Origin: Poseidonocella sp. HB161398
GTDB taxonomy: Bacteria > Pseudomonadota > Alphaproteobacteria > Rhodobacterales > Rhodobacteraceae
NCBI RefSeq assembly: GCF_005870025.1
Contig: NZ_VATA01000019.1
Span: 62,001-126,000 of the forward strand
DNA length: 64,000 nt
Reading direction: 5' to 3'
The position numbers were made by a program, and so were the translations under genes. Positions within the stretch are counted from its first letter, which is position 1; each line of letters begins with the position of its first letter. Under the pieces are notes generated by a model, which did no database searches, was not told the origin of the DNA, and saw nothing but the letters and a program-made list of their open reading frames with translations. This document shows, piece after piece, positions 36,188 to 47,047 of this stretch.

Positions 36188-37979
36188 TCCCGTCATCCTC
36201 AGCCTGACCCAGGGCGGTGCCGAACTCGGCGAGCGCCTGGCCGGACGGCTGGGCGCGCAGCATCTCTCCCGCGCGGAGCTCGGCTGCGACGTGCCCGGCG
36301 CCATCGCCGCGGAATTCCTCGCCGGCCGCCCGGTGATCGCGATCTGCGCCAGCGGCATCGTGATCCGCGCACTGGCGCCCTATCTTTCCGACAAGTGGTC
36401 CGAGGCGCCGGTGGTGGTGCTGGCCGAGGACGGCTCGGCCGCCGTGCCGCTGCTGGGCGGTCATCGCGGCGCCAACCAGCTGGCCGCGCGCATCGCCGAC
36501 ATCCTCGGCATCCGCGCCGCGCTGACCACGGCGGGGGATGTCCGGCTTGGCGTGGCGCTCGACGAGCCGCCGGCCGGCTGGGTGCTCGACAATCCCGGCG
36601 ATGCCAAGGCCTGCGCCGCGGCGCTGCTGGCGGGCGCGCAGGGCGAGCTCTCGGGCCGCGCCGACTGGCTGGAGCCGCTGGTCGAGGATGGCCGCGTGCT
36701 GGCAGATCCGGGCGCGGGCGACACTGTGGTGCTCAGCGTGCCGGGCACCGCGCCGCTGGTCTGGCGGCGGCAGGGGCTGGTGCTGGGCGTCGGCTGCGCC
36801 CGTGGCTGCCCTCCCGAGGAGCTGGTCGCGCTGGCCTGCGAGACGCTGGCAGGCGCCGGGCTCTCGCAGGGGCAGGTCGCCTCGGTCGCCTCGATCGACG
36901 TGAAATCCGACGAGGCCGCGGTCCATGCGCTGGCCGCCCATCTGGGCGTCCCGGCGCGGTTCTTTCCGGCCGAGCGGCTGGAGGCCGAGACCCCGCGCCT
37001 CGCCACGCCCTCGGACATCGTCTTCGCCGAGGTCGGCTGCCACGGCGTCAGCGAGGGCGCGGCGCTGGCGGCGGCGGGCGAGGGCGGCGCGCTGGCCGTC
37101 GAGAAGAAGAAGACCGCCAATGCCACCTGCGCGCTGGCCTGGCTGGGCAATGGCGAGGCGGGGATGCCCCGCGGCTCGCTCGCCGTGGTCGGCATCGGCC
37201 CGGGCCAGGCGTCCTGGCGCACGCCCGAGGCGACCCGCGCGATCGCCGGGGCCGAGCTGCTGGTCGGCTACGGGCTCTATATCGACCTGCTGGGACCGCT
37301 GGCCAAGGGCAAGGCGCGCGCCGACTTCCCGCTGGGCGGCGAGGAGGACCGCTGCCGCTTCGCGCTGGAGGAGGCGGCCAAGGGCCGCCGCGTGGCGCTG
37401 GTCTGCTCGGGCGATGCGGGCATCTACGCGATGGGCGCGCTGGTGATGGAGCTGATCGACCGGCCCGAGAGCGCCCATGGCGTCTCGGCGGCGGCGCGGC
37501 GCGTCGACGTGGTCAACTGCCCGGGCGTCTCGGCGCTGCAGGCGGCCTCGGCCCGGGCGGGGGCGCTTCTCGGCCATGACTTCTGCACTATCTCGCTGTC
37601 GGATCTGCTGACGCCCCGCGACGCGATCAAGAAACGCATCAAGGCGGCGGCCGAGGGCGATTTCGTCATCGCCTTCTACAACCCGGTCTCGATGCGCCGC
37701 CGGACGCTGCTGGCCGAGGCGCGCGACACGCTGCTGCAGCACCGCCCCGCCGACACGCCGGTGCTGCTGGCCGCGCATCTGGGCCGCCCGGAGGAGAGCC
37801 TGCGGCTGCGCCGCCTCGCCGATCTGCAGGTCGACGAGGTCGACATGTTGACCGTGGTGCTGGTCGGCGCCTCGACCAGCCGCGCGGTGCTGTCGGGCGA
37901 CCGGTCGAAAGGCGCCGACGGGCACTGGATCTACACCCCGCGGGGCTATGCGAAGAAACTGGAGGAGGCAGCGGAATGA
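36180..37979 (+). CDS. cobJ: CbiG - precorrin-3B C17-methyltransferase (CobJ) fusion
   Basis: 599 residues. The N-terminal part is a CbiG: CbiG_N around 50-110 (ICASGIVIRALAPYLSDKWS, PLLGGHRGANQLA) and CbiG_C around 200-320 (LGVGCARGCPPEELVALA, SIDVKSDEAAVHALAAHLGV, VEKKKTANATCALA). The C-terminal 265 residues are CobJ/CbiH (LAVVGIGPGQASWRTPEA, LVGYGLYIDLLGPL, ALVCSGDAGIYAMG, IAFYNPVSMRRR), which contracts the ring and methylates C17. The CbiG part would open the delta-lactone. ATG 36180 follows AAGGA at correct spacing; an ATG at 36174 lies on the ribosome site itself. Confidence 0.93.
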   Translation: MSDPVILSLTQGGAELGERLAGRLGAQHLSRAELGCDVPGAIAAEFLAGRPVIAICASGIVIRALAPYLSDKWSEAPVVVLAEDGSAAVPLLGGHRGANQLAARIADILGIRAALTTAGDVRLGVALDEPPAGWVLDNPGDAKACAAALLAGAQGELSGRADWLEPLVEDGRVLADPGAGDTVVLSVPGTAPLVWRRQGLVLGVGCARGCPPEELVALACETLAGAGLSQGQVASVASIDVKSDEAAVHALAAHLGVPARFFPAERLEAETPRLATPSDIVFAEVGCHGVSEGAALAAAGEGGALAVEKKKTANATCALAWLGNGEAGMPRGSLAVVGIGPGQASWRTPEATRAIAGAELLVGYGLYIDLLGPLAKGKARADFPLGGEEDRCRFALEEAAKGRRVALVCSGDAGIYAMGALVMELIDRPESAHGVSAAARRVDVVNCPGVSALQAASARAGALLGHDFCTISLSDLLTPRDAIKKRIKAAAEGDFVIAFYNPVSMRRRTLLAEARDTLLQHRPADTPVLLAAHLGRPEESLRLRRLADLQVDEVDMLTVVLVGASTSRAVLSGDRSKGADGHWIYTPRGYAKKLEEAAE

Positions 37980-38740
37980 CCGTCTATTTCATCGGCGCGG
38001 GGCCGGGCGATCCCGATCTGATCACCGTCAAGGGCCAGCGGCTGATCGCGGCCTGTCCGGTCTGCCTCTATGCGGGCTCGCTGGTGCCGCCCGCCGTGGT
38101 CGCGGGCGCGCCCGGGGACGCGAAGGTCATGGATACCGCGCCGATGCATCTCGACGAGATCATGGCCGAGATCGAGGCGGCGCATGCCGCCGGGCAGGAC
38201 GTGGCGCGGGTGCATTCCGGCGATCCCTCGCTCTATGGCGCGATTGCCGAGCAGATCCGGCGGCTGCGCGCCGCGGGCATCCCCTTCGAGATCGTGCCTG
38301 GCGTCCCCGCCTATGCGGCCGCGGCCGCCGCGCTGGGGCAGGAGCTGACCGTTCCCGAACAGGCGCAGACGGTGATCCTGACGCGCACCTCGATGCAGTC
38401 GACCGGCATGCCCGAGGGCGAGGATCTGGCGACGCTGGGCCAGAGCCGCGCGACGCTGGCGATCCACCTGTCGATCCGGAACCTGCTGCATATCGAGCGC
38501 GAGCTGGCGCCGCTCTACGGGGCGGACTGCCCGGTCGTCGTGGCCTACCGCGTCGGCTGGCCGGACCAGGCCTTCCTGCGCGGCACGCTGGCGGATATCC
38601 GCGGCAAGGTCCGCGCGGCGAAGCTGACCCGCACCGCGCTGGTCTTCGTCGGCCGGGTCTTCGAGGAGAGCGACTTTCCCGACAGCGCGCTCTACGACGC
38701 CGCCAAGCCGCATGTGCTGCGGAAGGTGGAGAAGGCCTGA
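37976..38740 (+). CDS. cobM: Precorrin-4 C11-methyltransferase
   Basis: A 254-residue CobM/CbiF enzyme that methylates C11 of precorrin-4. It opens TVYFIGAGPGDPDLITVKGQ, and shows VARVHSGDPSLYGAIAEQIR (about 76-95), IVPGVPAYAAAAAALGQELT and TRTSMQSTGMPEGEDL. Its ATG overlaps the cobJ stop (ATGA). The stop is followed directly by the cbiD ATG. Confidence 0.96.
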   Translation: MTVYFIGAGPGDPDLITVKGQRLIAACPVCLYAGSLVPPAVVAGAPGDAKVMDTAPMHLDEIMAEIEAAHAAGQDVARVHSGDPSLYGAIAEQIRRLRAAGIPFEIVPGVPAYAAAAAALGQELTVPEQAQTVILTRTSMQSTGMPEGEDLATLGQSRATLAIHLSIRNLLHIERELAPLYGADCPVVVAYRVGWPDQAFLRGTLADIRGKVRAAKLTRTALVFVGRVFEESDFPDSALYDAAKPHVLRKVEKA

Positions 38741-39772
38741 ATGGCCGCCGGGCCGCTCCGCACCGGCTTCACCACCGGCGCCTGCGCCACGGCGGCCGCG
38801 GCAGCGGCGGCGGGCTGGCTGGTCTCGGGGCGCTGGAGCGATCCGGTGGAGATCGTGCTGCCGCGCGGCCAGGTCGTGCGCTTCGCGCTGGCCGAGCGCC
38901 GCGAGGGCGACGGCTGGGCCGAGGCGGGGGTGGTCAAGGATGCCGGCGACGATCCCGACGTGACCCATGGCGTGACCGTGCGGGCGCGGGTGCGCCAGAC
39001 CGGCGGCGAGGGCGTGCGGTTCCGCGCGGGCGAGGGGGTCGGCACGGTGACCCGGCCCGGCCTGCCGGTGCCGCCGGGCGAGCCCGCGATCAACCCGGTG
39101 CCGCGCGAGATGATCGCCCGCGCGCTCGGCCCCGGCGGGTGGGAGGTGACGGTCTCGATCCCCGGCGGGGCGGAGATCGCGGCGAAGACCTGGAACCCGC
39201 GCCTGGGCATCACCGGCGGGCTGTCGGTGCTGGGCACGACCGGCATCGTGCGGCCCTTCAGCTGCGCGGCCTGGATCGCCTCGATCCATCGCGGCATCGA
39301 CGTGGCGCGCGCGGCGGGGCTCTCCCATGTCGCGGGCGCCACCGGGGCGACCTCGGAGAAGGCAGCGCAGGCGCATTTCGGCCTGCCGGAGCATGCCATG
39401 CTCGACATGGGGGATTTCGCAGGCGGGATGCTGAAATACCTGGCGCGCCATCCGGTGGCGCGGGTGACGGTCGCGGGCGGGATCGGCAAGCTGGCGAAGC
39501 TGGCGCAGGGGGCGATGGATCTGCATTCGAAGCGCAGCCAGGTGGATTTCGCGCAGCTCGCGGCGCTGGCCGGGCGGCCGGAACTGGCCGGGTGCAACAC
39601 CGCGCTCGAGGCAGTGATGCGGCACCCGCCGCTGGCGGCCCTGGTGGCCGAGGAGGCACGGCGCGTGGCGCAGCGCGTCGCCGGGGACTGCGCGGTGGAC
39701 GTGCTGGTCATCGACCGGGCCGGCGCGATCCTGGCAGAGGCAGGAGGCCCCGGCTCGGGGGCCGGGGCATGA
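38741..39772 (+). CDS. cbiD: Cobalt-precorrin-5B C1-methyltransferase
   Basis: A 343-residue CbiD: LRTGFTTGACATAAAAAAAG at residues 6-25, AKTWNPRLGITGGLSVLGTT, GATGATSEKAAQAHFG and GMLKYLARHPVARVTVAGGI. CbiD belongs to the anaerobic-type pathway. Here it stands where strictly aerobic producers have CobF, which is not in this cluster. The last codons overlap a GC palindrome (39747-39768), and the stop begins another bridging frame. Confidence 0.95.
   Translation: MAAGPLRTGFTTGACATAAAAAAAGWLVSGRWSDPVEIVLPRGQVVRFALAERREGDGWAEAGVVKDAGDDPDVTHGVTVRARVRQTGGEGVRFRAGEGVGTVTRPGLPVPPGEPAINPVPREMIARALGPGGWEVTVSIPGGAEIAAKTWNPRLGITGGLSVLGTTGIVRPFSCAAWIASIHRGIDVARAAGLSHVAGATGATSEKAAQAHFGLPEHAMLDMGDFAGGMLKYLARHPVARVTVAGGIGKLAKLAQGAMDLHSKRSQVDFAQLAALAGRPELAGCNTALEAVMRHPPLAALVAEEARRVAQRVAGDCAVDVLVIDRAGAILAEAGGPGSGAGA
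39747..39768. repeat. GC-rich palindrome at the 3' end of cbiD
   Basis: Arms GCCCCGGC/GCCGGGGC around a 6-base loop TCGGGG, inside the last codons of cbiD. A similar palindrome with arms GCCCCGGA/TCCGGGGC and the same loop TCGGGG lies at 48612-48633. It is a second REP-like type, distinct from the GTCCCGGG type. Confidence 0.45.
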
Positions 39773-39834
39773 CGGCGCGCTTGGCACTGTTCCGTCCCGG
39801 GCTCGACCCGGGACCTCCCCGGCAGCCGCTGTGA
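39769..39834 (+). CDS. Tiny bridging reading frame (21 codons) between cbiD and cobK
   Basis: ATG 39769 overlaps the cbiD stop (ATGA) and its TGA 39832-39834 overlaps the cobK GTG (GTGA). The 21-residue peptide reads across a REP-like palindrome in the middle (FRPGLDPGPP is the translated repeat). It has no domain. As with the two similar frames upstream, a coupling role is the likeliest explanation; translation is unproven. Confidence 0.4.
   Translation: MTARLALFRPGLDPGPPRQPL
39794..39814. repeat. REP-like palindrome in the cbiD-cobK spacer
   Basis: Perfect 8-bp arms GTCCCGGG/CCCGGGAC with loop CTCGA, followed by CTCCCC. It is the same element as at 34145-34165, differing only in the loop. 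Confidence 0.65.
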
Positions 39835-40553
39835 GCCGCATCCTGATCCTGGGCGGCACGACCGAGGCCCGCGCGCTCTGCAGCCTCCTGGCCGCGCGGA
39901 GCATTGAGGCGGAGGTCTCGCTGGCCGGGCGCGTGCCGGGGACGGACTATCCGCTGCCCGTCCGCTCGGGCGGGTTCGGCGGGGCGGCGGGACTGGCTCG
40001 CTATCTGCGCGAGGCCCGCATCCGCGCGCTGCTCGATGCCACCCATCCTTTCGCCGCCGCCATGCCCTGGAACGCAGCGGAGGCCGCCGACGGGGCCGGG
40101 CTGCCCCGGGCGATGCTGAAGCGCCCGCCCTGGCTGCCGGGACCGGGGGAGCGCTGGCGCGGCATGCCGGATTTGGCCGCCGCCGCTGCCGCTCTGCCTG
40201 CGGGGGCGCGGGTCTTCCTCGCCACCGGGGCGGGCTCGCTTCCGGCCTTCGCCTCGTGCCGCGACTGCCGGTTCCTGCTGCGCCAGATGACCCCGCCGGG
40301 CCCGCTGCCGGATCACGTCGAGGTGCTGGTCGCCCGTCCCGGCGCCACGGCCGCGGAGGAGGCCGCGCTCCTGCGGGCGCATCGCATCACCCATCTGGTT
40401 GCCAAGAATTCCGGCGGCCCGGCGCGGGCCAAGCTCGATGCCGCGCGCGATCTGGGGCTGGAGGTGCTCCTCGTGGCACGCCCCCTGCTGCCGCCGGGGC
40501 GGCTCTTTGCGCGGCCCGAAGCGGCGCTCGACTGGATCGAAGGGCTTGCTTGA
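39831..40553 (+). CDS. cobK: Precorrin-6A reductase
   Basis: A 240-residue CobK/CbiJ that reduces precorrin-6A with NADPH. The N-terminal nucleotide-binding start ILILGGTTEARALCSLLAAR is diagnostic. AGLARYLREARIRALLDATH and HPFAAAMPWNAAEAADGAGL follow. Near the C-terminus THLVAKNSGGPARAKLDAAR is the conserved KNSGG block. The GTG start at 39831 overlaps the stop of the bridging frame. Confidence 0.94.
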   Translation: MSRILILGGTTEARALCSLLAARSIEAEVSLAGRVPGTDYPLPVRSGGFGGAAGLARYLREARIRALLDATHPFAAAMPWNAAEAADGAGLPRAMLKRPPWLPGPGERWRGMPDLAAAAAALPAGARVFLATGAGSLPAFASCRDCRFLLRQMTPPGPLPDHVEVLVARPGATAAEEAALLRAHRITHLVAKNSGGPARAKLDAARDLGLEVLLVARPLLPPGRLFARPEAALDWIEGLA

Positions 40554-40604
40554 CACCCCCGCCCGCCGCCCGGCAAATGCGCCGGAGCGACAGAGGAGAT
40601 GTCC

Positions 40605-41701
<1,097 letters not shown>

Positions 41702-41702
<1 letters not shown>

Positions 41703-44700
41703 TGCATCTGCTGGCCGCAACGCCCGGAGCTGTCAATGACGGCTCCGAACCCGTCGATCCGGGGCAGAGCCCGGCGGATGTGATCTTCCTCTCGGCCGCG
41801 GACACGGAGCTTGCCGCGCTCAGCGAGGCACGGGGCCAGATGGCGGCGCCGCCGGGGCTGCGGCTGGCGAATATGGGCTGGCTGAGCCATCCCTTCACGG
41901 TCGACAAGTACATCGACGACACCTGCCTGGGCGCGCGGCTGGTCGTGGCCCGCGTGCTCGGCGGGGCGGCCTATTTCCGCTATGCCGCCGAGCAGCTCTC
42001 GGCGCGGCTCGGCGAGGCGGGGATCAAGCTCGCGCTGCTGCCCGGGGACGACAAGCCCGACGAGGAGCTCTTTGCGCTTTCCACTGTCTCGCGCGAAGAC
42101 TGGGAGCAGCTCTGGGGCTACATGATCGAGGGCGGCCCGGCGAATGCGGCCGGGTTCCTCGAACTCTGCGCGCACATGGCCGGGCAGGGCGAGCGGCCCG
42201 CGCCGGCCGCGCCGCTCCTGCGGGCCGGGTTCTACTGGCCGGGGCAGGGCATCGCCCGGGCGGAGGACGTGACCCGCTCCTGGACCGAGGGCGCGCCGGT
42301 CGTGGCGCTGGTCTTCTACCGCGCGCTGGTCGCGGGGGCCGGGCTGCATCCGATCGGGCAGATGGTGAAGACGCTGCTGCGCCGCGGGCTCAACCCGCTT
42401 CCCGTCTTCGTCGCCTCGCTGAAGGATCCGGTCAGCATCGCGACGCTGGAGGGCATCTTCGGCGAGACCCCGCCGGATCTGATCCTGAACGCCACCTCCT
42501 TCGCCGTCTCCTCGCCCGATCCGGCGCGCTGGCAGGGCGAGCGGCCCGCGACCGTGCTCGACGCGACGGGCGCGCCGGTGCTGCAGGTGGTGCTGTCGGG
42601 CGCCTCGGGGCAGGCCTGGCTCGACTCGGTGCGCGGGCTTTCCGCGCGGGACGTGGCGATGAACGTGGCGCTGCCCGAGGTCGACGGCCGCGTGCTGACC
42701 CGCGCGGTCAGCTTCAAGGACGAGGCCTATTTCGACGAGGCCACCGAATGCATGATCGCCACCTATCGCGGGCTGATGGACCGGGTGGGCTTCGTCGTCG
42801 ATCTGGCGGAGAACTGGGTGAAGCTGCGCCGGGCCGCCCCCGCGGAACGCAAGGTCGCGCTGGTGCTGGCGAACTACCCGAACAAGGACGGGCGGCTGGC
42901 CAATGGCGTCGGGCTCGACACGCCCGCGGCCACGGCCGGTGTGCTGGCGGCGCTGGCGGCGGCGGGCTACGCCGTGGAGAACGCGCCGGAGGATGGCGCG
43001 GCGCTGATGGCGCAGGTGCTGGCCGGGCCGACCAACTGGCTGACTGACCGGGCGGAACGGATGGGCGGCGTGCGGCTGCCGGTCGGGACCTACCGCGCCT
43101 GGTATGACGCGCTGCCCTGGGAGACGAAGCTGAAGATCGAGGAGCGCTGGGGCGCGCCCGAGGCCGATCCCTTCGTCGAAGACGGCGCCTTCGCGCTGTC
43201 GATCCTGGAATACGGCAATGTGGTCGTCGGCGTGCAGCCGGCGCGGGGCTACAATATCGATCCGGAGGACACCTATCACGCCCCCGATCTGGTGCCGCCA
43301 CATGGTTATCTGGCCTTCTATCTCTGGCTGCGGGGCCCCTTCGGCGCGCATGCGATCGTGCATATGGGCAAGCACGGCAATCTCGAATGGCTGCCGGGCA
43401 AGGCGCTGGCGCTGAGCGCGGAGTGCTTTCCGGAAGTGGCGCTGGGGCCGGTGCCGCATGTCTATCCCTTCATCGTCAACGATCCGGGCGAGGGCACGCA
43501 GGCGAAGCGCCGCGCCTCGGCGGTGATCATCGACCACCTGACGCCGCCCCTGACCCGGGCGGAGACCTACGGGCCGCTGCGCGAACTCGAGGCGCTGGTC
43601 GACGAGTACTACCAGGCGGCCGGCTTGGATGCGCGGCGGATCGGGCATCTGCGCAAGGAGATCCTGTCGATGATCTCGGTGACCGGGCTCGACGAGGATG
43701 CCGGGCTGGCCGGGATCGAGGATGACGATGCGCGGCTGCAGCGGCTCGACGCCTATCTCTGCGAGCTGAAGGAGAGCCAGATCCGCGACGGGCTGCACAT
43801 TTTCGGCGCGGCGCCCGAGGGGCGGCTGGCCCGCGACCTGGCGGTGGCGCTGGCGCGGGTGCCCAGGGGCGACGGGCAGGGGAGGAACGCCTCGCTCCAC
43901 CGCGCGCTGGCGGCGGATCTGGAGCTGGGCTTCGACCCGCTCGACTGCGACATGGGCGCGCCCTGGACCGGGCCGCGGCCGGAGCTGCTGGCGCAGGCGG
44001 CGGAGGATCCGTGGCGGACGGCGGGCGATACGGTGGAGCGGCTGGAGCTGCTGGCGGCGGAGCTCGCCGCGGGAGGAGGCACGCCTCCTCCCGGTCCCTC
44101 CTCCGGCGCGGTGCTCGGGGAACTGCGCGAGCGGATCGCGCCGGCCGTGGCAGCGTCGGGCGCGGCGGAGATGGCGGGGCTGCTGACGGCGCTCGACGGG
44201 CGCTTCGTGGCGCCGGGGCCCTCGGGGGCGCCGACGCGCGGGCGGCTCGACGTGCTGCCGACGGGGCGGAACTTCTTCTCGGTGGACAGCCGCGCCCTGC
44301 CGACGCGCACGGCCTGGACGCTGGGCTGGAAATCGGCGTCGCTTCTGATCGACGACTACCTGCAGCGCGAGGGCGACTGGCCGAAGGCGATGGCGATCAC
44401 CGCCTGGGGCACGTCGAACATGCGCACCGGCGGCGACGACCTGGCCCAGGCGCTGGCGCTGATGGGGGCGAAGCCCCGCTGGGACGAGATGTCGGGCCGC
44501 GTCACCGGCTTCGAGATCATTCCCCTGTCCGCGCTGGGGCGGCCGCGGGTGGATGTCACGCTGCGGGTCTCGGGCTTCTTCCGTGACGCCTTCCCGGCGC
44601 AGATCGACCTGATCGACTCGGCGGCGCGCGCGGTGATGGCGCTGGACGAGCCGGAGCACGGGAACCCCGCCGCGGCGCGCTTCCGCGCGGAGGCGGCGGA

Positions 44701-45433
44701 GCTGGGCGAGACCCGCGCGGGGTTCCGCGTCTTCGGTTCGAAGCCCGGCGCCTACGGGGCGGGGCTGCAGGCGATGATCGACGAGCGGCTCTGGGACCGG
44801 CGGGACGATCTGGCGGCGAGCTATCTCGACTGGGGCGGCTATGCCTATGGCGGCAAGGCCGGGGGCGAGGCGGCGCGGGAGGATTTCGCGCATCGTCTCG
44901 GACAGGTCGAGGCGGTCGTGCAGAACCAGGACAACCGCGAGCACGACCTGCTGGATTCGGACGACTACTACCAGTTCGAGGGCGGCATGGCGGCAACGGT
45001 GGAGGCGCTGCGCGGCAAGGCGCCGGTCAGCTACCATCCCGACCATTCGCGCCCCGAGACGCCGCGGATCCGCACGCTCGACGAGGAGATCGCCCGGGTG
45101 GTGCGGTCGCGCGCGGCGAATCCGAAATGGATCGAGGGGGTGATGCGCCACGGCTACAAGGGCGCCTTCGAGATGGCGGCGACGGTCGACTATCTCTTCG
45201 CCTTCGCGGCCACGACCGGCGCGGTGAAGGGCCACCATTTCGACATGGTCTTCGAGGCCTATCTGGCCGACGGGACGGTGCGCGACTTCATCGAGGGGGC
45301 GAATGCCCCGGCGCTGCGCGAGATGGCGGAGCGCTTTGGCGAGGCGATGGAGCGGGGCATGTGGATGCCGCGCTCGAACTCGGCGGCCGATCTGGTCGCG
45401 CGGCTGCGCGGAACGGCGCAGGCCCCGGGCTGA
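41702..45433 (+). CDS. cobN: Cobaltochelatase large subunit CobN
   Basis: A 1243-residue subunit of the ATP-dependent aerobic cobaltochelatase (CobN with CobS and CobT), which inserts cobalt into hydrogenobyrinic acid diamide. The length is near that of the family. Recognisable blocks are MVKTLLRRGLNPLPVFVASL (about 220), KVALVLANYPNKDGRLANGV (about 385), AHAIVHMGKHGNLEWLPGKA (about 550), and AITAWGTSNMRTGGDDLAQA near 898. CobS and CobT are not in the window. It is the last gene of the operon; GCCCCGG/CCGGGGC surrounds its stop but has no T-run. Confidence 0.96.
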
Positions 45434-45615
45434 GCCGGGGCTTGGGCGGCGGCGACAGGGCGGTGGCGCGGGCATCCGGGCGCTGCGACCGGCCGCTTCG
45501 GCTGCTTTGATCGCGCGGCTGCGCTGAGGCGCGCAAGCGCGTGCTATGCCCGCCTGGACCTGGTCCGCGGTGCTCGCGCCTCGGCGCGGGATGCGGGCAC
45601 TGCGTTCGAACCCGG

Positions 45616-46065
45616 CGGCTTGGGCGGCTGCACGGAGAGGCGGAGGTGCGTTCCGCCCTGGACAGGGGCGTTCGCCCGGGCTCCTGTTCTGCGGCACCGA
45701 AGTGATGGAGCGGGCATGAGGATGCAGCGCTCGGCCTTGGCTGCCGATCGGCTGGGGCGGCTGCTCGGAGAGACGGAGGCGCGTTCCTCCTTGGGGCAGG
45801 GGCACGTCCCGGGTCCTGCACTGCAGCGCCGGATGACTGAGCGGACTTGCGGCTGCCGATCGGCTTGTGTGGCTGCACTGAGAGGCGCAGGCGCGTTCTA
45901 CCTTGGGCAGGGGCTTGCGCACGGGGTCCTGCTCGGCAATGCCGGAGCGAGGGAGCGGGCACGCGGATGCCGCGTTCGGCTTTTCCGGCCGGTCTGAGGG
46001 CTCGGCTGCTCGGAGGGGCAATGCGGATGCCGCCCGGGCAGGTTCTGCGGTTCCGGGACGATGGA
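45616..46065. repeat. Degenerate tandem repeat, about four units, in a gene-free stretch
   Basis: Between cobN and 46178 no gene is supported. A unit beginning GCTGC(A/T)CGGAGAG, then CGGAGG.GCGTTCC, TTGGGCAGGGGC and a run like ATGGAGCGGGCA recurs at about 45627, 45760, 45872 and 46005. The spacing is 133, 112 and 133 bases. Units are diverged, with indels. The minus strand is open through most of it and translates to a repetitive Arg/Pro/Ser-rich sequence (RDVPLPQGGTRLRLS and variants). Function unknown. Confidence 0.6.
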
Positions 46066-46177
46066 GCGAGCCATGCGGATGACGCAGGCGGCCCCGGCGG
46101 GAGATTTGGCCGCGCGGCCGTGCGGGGAGGTGGCCGCCCCGGGGCGAGCAGGGCGGCCGAGAGGGCCGGGACGGGGG

Positions 46178-46597
46178 TCAGGCCGGCTCTGCGGTGACGT
46201 CCCCGGCTCTTGCGGCGAAGACCTCCCTGGCTGCGGCGAGCCCGTTCAGCGCGGCCGGGAAGCCGGCATAGACGGCCATCTGCATCAGGATCTCGGTGAT
46301 CTCCTCCTGCGTCAGCCCGACATTCAGCCCGGCCTCGATATGCACCCGCAGCTGCGGTGCGGCCGTGCCCATGGCGGCGAGCGCCGCGACGGTGGCGATC
46401 TCGCGGTCGCGCAGGGAAAGCCCGGGGCGGCTGTAGATGTCGCCGAAGGGGAACTCGAACAGGTAGGTGGCGAAATCCGGCGCGATGCCGGCCAGGCTGT
46501 CGATCACGTCGCGTCCGGCCTGGCCGTCGATCGCGTCAAGCGCGCGGCGTCCGCGCTCCAGCCGGCTCTCCGGCGTCAGGGGGGTGGGATTGGTCAT
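46178..46597 (-). CDS. Carboxymuconolactone decarboxylase family protein
   Basis: A 139-residue all-helical protein of the CMD/AhpD family. The characteristic block LSLRDREIATVAALAAMGTA followed by LRVHIEAGLNVGLTQEEITE and ILMQMAVYAGFPAALNGLAA fits the gamma-carboxymuconolactone decarboxylase branch. It lacks the CxxC of AhpD-type peroxidase partners, so a redox role is unlikely. The start is placed at ATG 46597; it lies 62 bases inside the end of the upstream merR-type gene. Confidence 0.85.
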   Translation of the reverse strand: MTNPTPLTPESRLERGRRALDAIDGQAGRDVIDSLAGIAPDFATYLFEFPFGDIYSRPGLSLRDREIATVAALAAMGTAAPQLRVHIEAGLNVGLTQEEITEILMQMAVYAGFPAALNGLAAAREVFAARAGDVTAEPA

Positions 46598-46961
46598 CGG
46601 GATGCGTCCTTTTCTCCGCTTCGGCATAGCCGCCGATCTTGGTGTCGAGGACGAGAAGGCAGGCCTGCAGATCGGCCAGATGCGCCCGGACCCGGTCGCG
46701 ATGCGCCTCCAGGAGGGCGCGCCGCTCGGGGCCGGTCCGGCTGCCTGCCGCGCGCAGCTCGGCATAGCGCAGCATGTCCCGGATCGGCATGCCCGTGGTC
46801 TTCAGCCGGTCGAGGAAGGCGATCCAGGCGAGGATGGAGGCGTCGTAGTCGCGCCGCCCGCCGGCATCGCGGTCGGCATAGGGCAGGAGGCCGATCCGCT
46901 CGTAGTAGCGGATGGTATGGGCCGAGAGCCCGCTGCGTTTCGCAAGTTCGCCGATCTTCAT
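46536..46961 (-). CDS. MerR family transcriptional regulator
   Basis: A 141-residue regulator with the MerR N-terminal winged helix: MKIGELAKRSGLSAHTIRYY, ERIGLLPYADRDAGGRRDYD, then a dimerisation helix (about 75-115). No metal-binding cysteines are seen at the expected positions, so it is more like the SoxR/TipA-like or organic-effector branches. It ends 62 bases inside the start of the CMD gene, an unusually long overlap, and very likely controls that gene. Confidence 0.85.
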   Translation of the reverse strand: MKIGELAKRSGLSAHTIRYYERIGLLPYADRDAGGRRDYDASILAWIAFLDRLKTTGMPIRDMLRYAELRAAGSRTGPERRALLEAHRDRVRAHLADLQACLLVLDTKIGGYAEAEKRTHPDDQSHPPDAGEPAGARTPRA

Positions 46962-47047
46962 CGCAAGCCGCTTCTCATCAAGACGCCTCCGACCCTAGGG
47001 GTTCGAGCGCGCTCGAAGTCAAGCGGGTTTCCGCGGCCCCTGCGGGG

